Origin: Syncephalis plumigaleata
Taxonomy: Eukaryota > Zoopagomycota > Zoopagomycetes > Zoopagales > Piptocephalidaceae
Length of the DNA: 64,000 nucleotides
Reading direction: 5' to 3'
NCBI GenBank assembly: GCA_025201365.1
Contig: JAIXMF010000019.1
Span: forward strand, 248,001-312,000
Part shown: positions 59,950 through 64,000 of the stretch, piece after piece
Position numbering within the stretch: the stretch's first letter is position 1
Layout of the letters: the number at the start of each line of letters is the position of its first letter
Notes under the pieces: generated by a model
What the model saw: the letters and a program-made list of their open reading frames with translations, nothing else
Database searches by the model: none
What the model was told of the DNA's origin: nothing
Position numbers and translations under genes: made by a program

Positions 59950-60719
59950 GCTAATAATGATAATAATAACGGTGCACCTAGCTTACTTTAATGTATATGT
60001 GTCTAGTGTATTCTGTATGCTGGCTACTAGAATTGACATATGATGTTTAAGCACTTGCAAAGCAACATCTATAATGAGGTGTTTGTAAGCAACTTATTCA
60101 TAAATAAAAATTCTAACGTGCTTTTAAGCATTTTGCATGCTTCTGTATGTAGGCATATCAAGACAATGAACGTTGACAATGAACATAGAGACTACATGCT
60201 ATTGTCATACGGACACAATGGAGTGTTGATAGCTTATAACATTGACACTGTGCGTCATTGTTAGTAAGACAATGAACATTGACATTGTGCGCTATTGACA
60301 CATTGTGACGATTTGTCAATATGTCAAGGTTCAATTGCCATTGATTTAATCCGTCTTAATAATCTACGAAACTGATGATAACATACACAGGTCAACAGAA
60401 TCAACGATCTATACGTGGAACAATAGCTATGGCGTGAACATGATTGTTCGCACCACAGGAGCGAATATATATATACATGTCCCTATATTTTTATTGAAAT
60501 AAAGAACAAAGAATTATCGCACTATTCAGATTGTAGCTATTATACACACTGACACGAAGGGTTATTAAGACGTTGGAGCAACGGTGTGTTCGCTGTCACG
60601 CGAATCACTGGTCGAGGAAGCAAGTAGAGCACCGGTGGCCTAAGGAAATAGACGATCGTTATTTGCGATATACATGATGATAGGAGGTAATGTACACTGA
60701 TAAAATTGCACGCTGGCAT

Positions 60720-61205
60720 ATCCACGTATCGCTGTACTCACGTATAATTATATTCACGTATTGCCGTATTGACTTATTCACATATCGCCGTATTGGTGTA
60801 TTCGCGTATTGCCGTATTGCCGTATTAAAAAATTCACGCATTGGCACATTCGCACATTGACCAATTCACATATTGACACATTCACGCATTGAAATATTCG
60901 CGTGTTGGCGCATTGACACATTGGACAATTCACCCATTGACGTATTGACGCATTGAGTTATTCGCGCGTTGGCGCGTTGGCGCATTGGACAATTCACACA
61001 TTGGCACATTGGCTCACTGTTAATCTTATACATTTGGAACATTGGAACATTTGCATATTGAAATATTGGTGCTTTGGCACGTTGACTTATTGATCTATTG
61101 AAACAATGACGCATTCGCACATTCGCATATTGACATATTAAAACAATGAAATATTGACATATTGGCGTATTGACACATTGACATATTGACACATTGGCAC
61201 AATGA
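60720..61205. repeat. 8-bp minisatellite inside the transposon
   Basis: Some sixty tandem units of the form (T/C)ATT(G/C)(A/G)C(A/G): TATTCACG, TATTGCCG, CATTGACA, CATTCGCA and so on. The period is 8 bp with point differences between neighbours and a few irregular units (60825, 61020-61060). Read on the minus strand it gives an artificial peptide with an eight-residue period, which is not a gene. It lies between the left repeat and the transposase remnant. Confidence 0.88.
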
Positions 61206-61431
61206 TATTTTAGAATAATGATATAATACTATTTTTAAATCAATGACAGCTTACAAACAAGGACATTTCAGAAACAATGACCTGTAAGAATACCGACACA
61301 AGGACCTCTTTGGCACAATGACCTCTCAGTATACAAGCACAAGGGCATTTAGAATGTGAATAACAATACTCATGCTGAAGAGGTCATTGGAAGGAGAACC
61401 AGCAAAAGCGACAGTCCTCACGTAACGTGGC

Positions 61432-61938
61432 GTGACACATTCAGTTGTGGGTGTCATTAGCGGCAATGACGTTCTAAATTTCCCCATGAAGACGCCAAAG
61501 CTAGAAGCGGTCAAGAAACGCAAAACGAAAGGCGCCAAAGCGGAGGAAATACACGGACGTATCGGAACAAGGATTACACATTTCCTAATGTTCTTACAAC
61601 AGGCCATTACAGTCTTGGCTGAGAACGATATGAAGAATCGATACTTTATTATGGATAATGCGCTCATTCACAAATCCAAAGCAGTGGCAGTACTAATAGA
61701 GTTCAATGGTCACCACTGCGCCTACCTACCGCCTTATTCGCCATTTCTAAATCCTATAGAGGAATGCTGATCAAAACTCAAGGCAGGCGTAATAAGATCT
61801 GAACTATGCGAGAATGATTCTATTGAGGAGCGAATAATAGAATCCAGCAAGCTTATTACAAAAGATAACTGCATTGCTTGGATTAAACATGCTCAGACAT
61901 TCTTTGACCGTTGTCTTGCAAAAGAATCCAATCTGTAG
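61432..61938 (+). pseudogene. Transposase remnant (DDE, Tc1/mariner-IS630 type)
   Basis: The main frame begins around THSVVGVISGNDVLNF and continues through TRITHFLMFLQQAITVLAEN, YFIMDNALIHKS and YLPPYSPFLNPIEEC to a TGA at 61768-61770, after which the same frame continues SKLKAGVIRSELCE to a stop at 61936-61938. Upstream pieces (RRTS... LEGEPAKATV, 61375-61425) belong to the same domain but are interrupted. The amino-terminal DNA-binding domain and the first catalytic Asp were not found. Confidence 0.8.
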
Positions 61939-62010
61939 TCACGTTAATAAATTCTCTTTCCAATAGCGTACGCTTCCAATGTGATACACCATCAAATCTT
62001 TGTTAACAGA

Positions 62011-62288
62011 AGAACTTTTTATTATTTGACAGATACACTATTAGTGCAAGGTGAGTTCTAGCAATGCAAAACGTACGCTGCAAAGCATTTTTTGATGCGG
62101 ACACAAGGGCATTTGTATTGTGGTAAATAACATGGGGCGAATGCTAAACAAAGAACAAAGTATCCGCTAATGGTGGATTCCATACCCACAAAATGATAAA
62201 GACAAAGATGCTAACTAGTATGCAAAATTATTTTTCAATGAGAGCAAAAGTTAAAGGCCAACAATGCCAACTGGTTGGAAAAACCCTG
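62011..62288 (-). repeat. Right terminal inverted repeat of the transposon
   Basis: 278 bp, inverted copy of 59672-59949. It ends GGTTGGAAAAACCCTG, followed by the TA duplication. Confidence 0.92.
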
Positions 62289-62390
62289 TATTACAAGGGA
62301 GATCAACATCCTGCTTTATCAGATATTAGTGAGTATCTATAGATTCACTAATAGACCATCATCATTACTAGTAATAGGCAGATGGTTTCT

Positions 62391-64000
62391 TCATTCAGCA
62401 CGCGTTAATTTCTCTAGGGCATCGCATAAATTCGACATTTCTGTACGAATGTTTTGCGCATAGTGATGCACCTTCTCCTTGCTGTCCAACACTTCAATCG
62501 ATTCCGTGTAGGGATTATACCGTACGGAGAAGGGTCGATTTAGACTGGCGGCAAACTCGCGTACCTTATCCTTGGCATCCTTGAAGCTATCGGCCACGAA
62601 ATAGACGGGCTGATACTCGGTGATGGGATATTTCTGTACTGCTACCTTGTTCGGTTCGAATGGACGATGCTCCGGCTTATCGGATAGCGAGTATTCCAAC
62701 TCGCCAAACGACGAGAGTAGACCGGCACCGTAGGCACGCATGTTCTCACCTTCACGACATACGCCAAACTCTACGGTGAACCAATAAATCTAGTATGGTG
62801 ATTGGCCAGTTAGTTAGCCATTGTCATTGTATATTAAAGCATAATGGAGGATATGCAAATGTAATGTGTAGCATCATAACTACTTACAGTGGATAGTTTC
62901 TCAATGTCCTCGTCACTGGCACCGAGTGAAGCCAGACCGATTTCCTGAGAGAAATCAGCGAAATCAGGATCGGCAAACAATGGCGCGTGTCCCAATAGTT
63001 CATGGCATACATCACTATTCGTAGAAATGATAAGCAAACATCGTCAATCATTAGTATCATTAGACTGGCGATTGAATCAATATATATAATGGGAATGTAA
63101 TACATACGGTTCGGGAGTGTAGAGTGGCTTCGAGTGATGTCTAATATACTGCGTGGAGTGGAATACACGGAAGGCTAGTGCATTCAAGAAATCGCGCGAA
63201 CTTAGCAGGCCCATGACAGGACGGAGGGTGAATCCGGTACATTCTATCATAAGTGTAAGTATGCATTCGTGATATGCTGTCGATTGGCGCTAATGATAAT
63301 CGCGGCATACCTTTAAGGAATCGAGATACATCCTGTAGTTGTGGAATATTATCCTCGCTATAGCCACAATTACGCATGAGCAACGGGAACACATACTGAT
63401 GCTCATGGCAGGCATGCGTCTTGAATAGCTCGGTAAGCTTACGGAATACGACACGCCTATCATCCTACTAGTTAGCTAATCGAGTAATGCAATACACCTC
63501 ATACAAATGCCTACCATGTATCTATTTCAGAGGCAGTATACTCGACACGAGGCAATGGTTGACCACTAAAACGAGTAAAAGTGAAGGAGGTTAAGCAAGC
63601 AGTAACTTATTATAGCTTGTACTTACTGTCGATAAGTACGAGCAATACGTGTAATCTCAGCTCGACGTTTACGATACACTTCATCCTTGGCACCAGGATG
63701 ATCGGCATCTACGAGTAAGCAATCATATACATCAAATGATCAGTATCATTACTAATTAGTTAGGGAAAACAGTCATGTGTTTACGGGTAACGTGTTCATC
63801 TTCTATGGTGATGATGATGATGATACCTACCAAGTTCCTCGCCCATTTCCAATACTTTCTCGGCAAATCCATCAAGATCCGATATTTTACGAGGGAACCA
63901 TGGTGTCTGATCAATGCCAGAGGAAATATTCGTCTGACTATCGCCTGCCTTGCCTATTAGACGCACATGCTTGACCAATGGCTGTAAGGCTTCCTGCACC
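62391..64000 (-). CDS. Phenylalanine 4-hydroxylase (N-terminus outside the window)
   Basis: Tetrahydropterin- and Fe(II)-dependent aromatic amino acid hydroxylase converting phenylalanine to tyrosine. Exons as read (high to low): from the window end to 63831, then 63627-63708, 63515-63565, 63311-63456, 63108-63243, 62888-63014 and 62391-62789, all in frame. Landmarks: [18 protein letters not shown] (catalytic-domain entry), [20 protein letters not shown], the iron-binding [20 protein letters not shown] (two His) with [13 protein letters not shown] (the Glu ligand), then [15 protein letters not shown] and [17 protein letters not shown]. The C-terminal helix around ALEKLTRAE would be the oligomerisation segment. 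Sequence fits PAH better than tyrosine or tryptophan hydroxylase, but the start and any ACT regulatory domain are outside the window. The stop at 62393-62391 is only 100 bp from the transposon. Confidence 0.93.

Larger units (their letters stand above)
59672..62288 (+). mobile_element. Tc1/mariner-superfamily DNA transposon with 278-bp inverted repeats
   Basis: The element is bordered by TA on both sides (59670-59671 and 62289-62290), the target duplication of this superfamily. Its ends, CAGGGTTTTTCCAACC, begin inverted repeats of 278 bp (59672-59949 and 62011-62288) that differ at only about five positions by eye (roughly 98 percent identity), so insertion is recent. Between them lie a transposase remnant (61380-61938) and an 8-bp minisatellite. 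The transposase part shows FIMDNALIHKS (second catalytic Asp), LPPYSPFLNPIEE (third acidic residue) and a normal C-terminus (DRCLAKESNL), but the first part is missing and a TGA stands where a Trp usually follows PIEEC. The copy cannot encode its own transposase, but its ends look able to be mobilised in trans. Confidence 0.88.

Noticed and set aside
60370-60700. Sequence with a TATATATATA-to-AATAAAG layout that recalls the end of a retrotransposon LTR
   Set aside because: No second copy, no paired repeat and no coding domain of such an element is visible in the window, so I do not call it.
60866-61192. Open frame on the minus strand rich in Cys, Gln, Asn and Met
   Set aside because: It is a translation of the 8-bp minisatellite with an artificial eight-residue period, inside a transposon.

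Overview
The window is eukaryotic nuclear DNA. It has densely packed genes on both strands, many short introns (about 50-130 bp) with GTAAGT-like donors and TACTAAC-like branch sites, AT-rich spacers and many ATC/GAT and CT simple repeats. The gene content points to a fungus, probably an early-diverging one: an Nta1-type N-terminal amidase, a fungal-style complex I subunit, a secreted tyrosinase, phenylalanine hydroxylase (rare in Dikarya) and a UPF1 with a serine-glutamine-rich tail. I cannot name the species.

Layout: UPF1 C-terminus (+, 1-1662); NUP133 nucleoporin (-, 2276-8445); NTA1 (+, 8644-9853); CDT2/DTL WD40 protein (-, 9865-12100); F-box/LRR protein (-, 12693-14535); a 2.3 kb spacer; secreted tyrosinase (+, 16835-18512); SLC25 carrier (-, 18806-20487); 6-phosphogluconate dehydrogenase (+, 21757-23588); complex I NDUFA7/NUZM subunit (+, 23854-24549); vacuolar-type amino acid transporter (-, 24661-26525); a Fanzor/TnpB-like C-terminal fragment (-, about 26766-27212); a decayed F-box gene (+, from 27252); a small secreted-peptide locus with a micro-exon array (+, 30021-31860), with a MITE-like element on each side; SWS1/ZSWIM7 (-, 32162-32877); eIF3c (+, 33580-36720); a second F-box/LRR protein (-, 37055-39031); a TAF1C/Rrn6-like Pol I factor (+, 39342-42777); a secreted kinase-like protein (-, 43319-44563); a reticulon-like protein (+, 46121-47775); an 8.6 kb stretch without a recognisable gene, largely pyrimidine-rich on the + strand; a Pho80/Pcl-like cyclin (+, 56389-57808); a small four-exon unknown (-, 58962-59530); a Tc1/mariner-type transposon with 278-bp inverted repeats (59672-62288); and phenylalanine hydroxylase (-, 62391 to the window end).

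The most striking object is the locus at 30021-31860. A signal-peptide exon is followed by about twenty exon-like segments, and thirteen consecutive ones (30451-31465) are exactly 3 nt long. Each is framed by AG on the left and GTAAG on the right, and they are separated by 80-83 bp intron-like units that have multiplied in tandem. Read in the phase set by the upstream exons, each mini-exon adds one amino acid and together they spell a repeated DNG(N/S)PC motif. A seven-unit block of 591 bp is duplicated. If the splice sites are used, this is a gene built from single-codon cassette exons; if not, it is a tandemly amplified intron that keeps perfect-looking splice sites. RNA reads would decide.

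Several conserved genes carry isolated one-base frame breaks, often in short homopolymers (two in the 6PGDH gene, others in F-box/LRR, NTA1, NUP133, the transporter, the cyclin and the kinase). eIF3c, tyrosinase, SWS1, UPF1 and PAH read cleanly. Consensus errors in a long-read assembly are the likeliest explanation for many of these breaks, so pseudogene calls here need caution.
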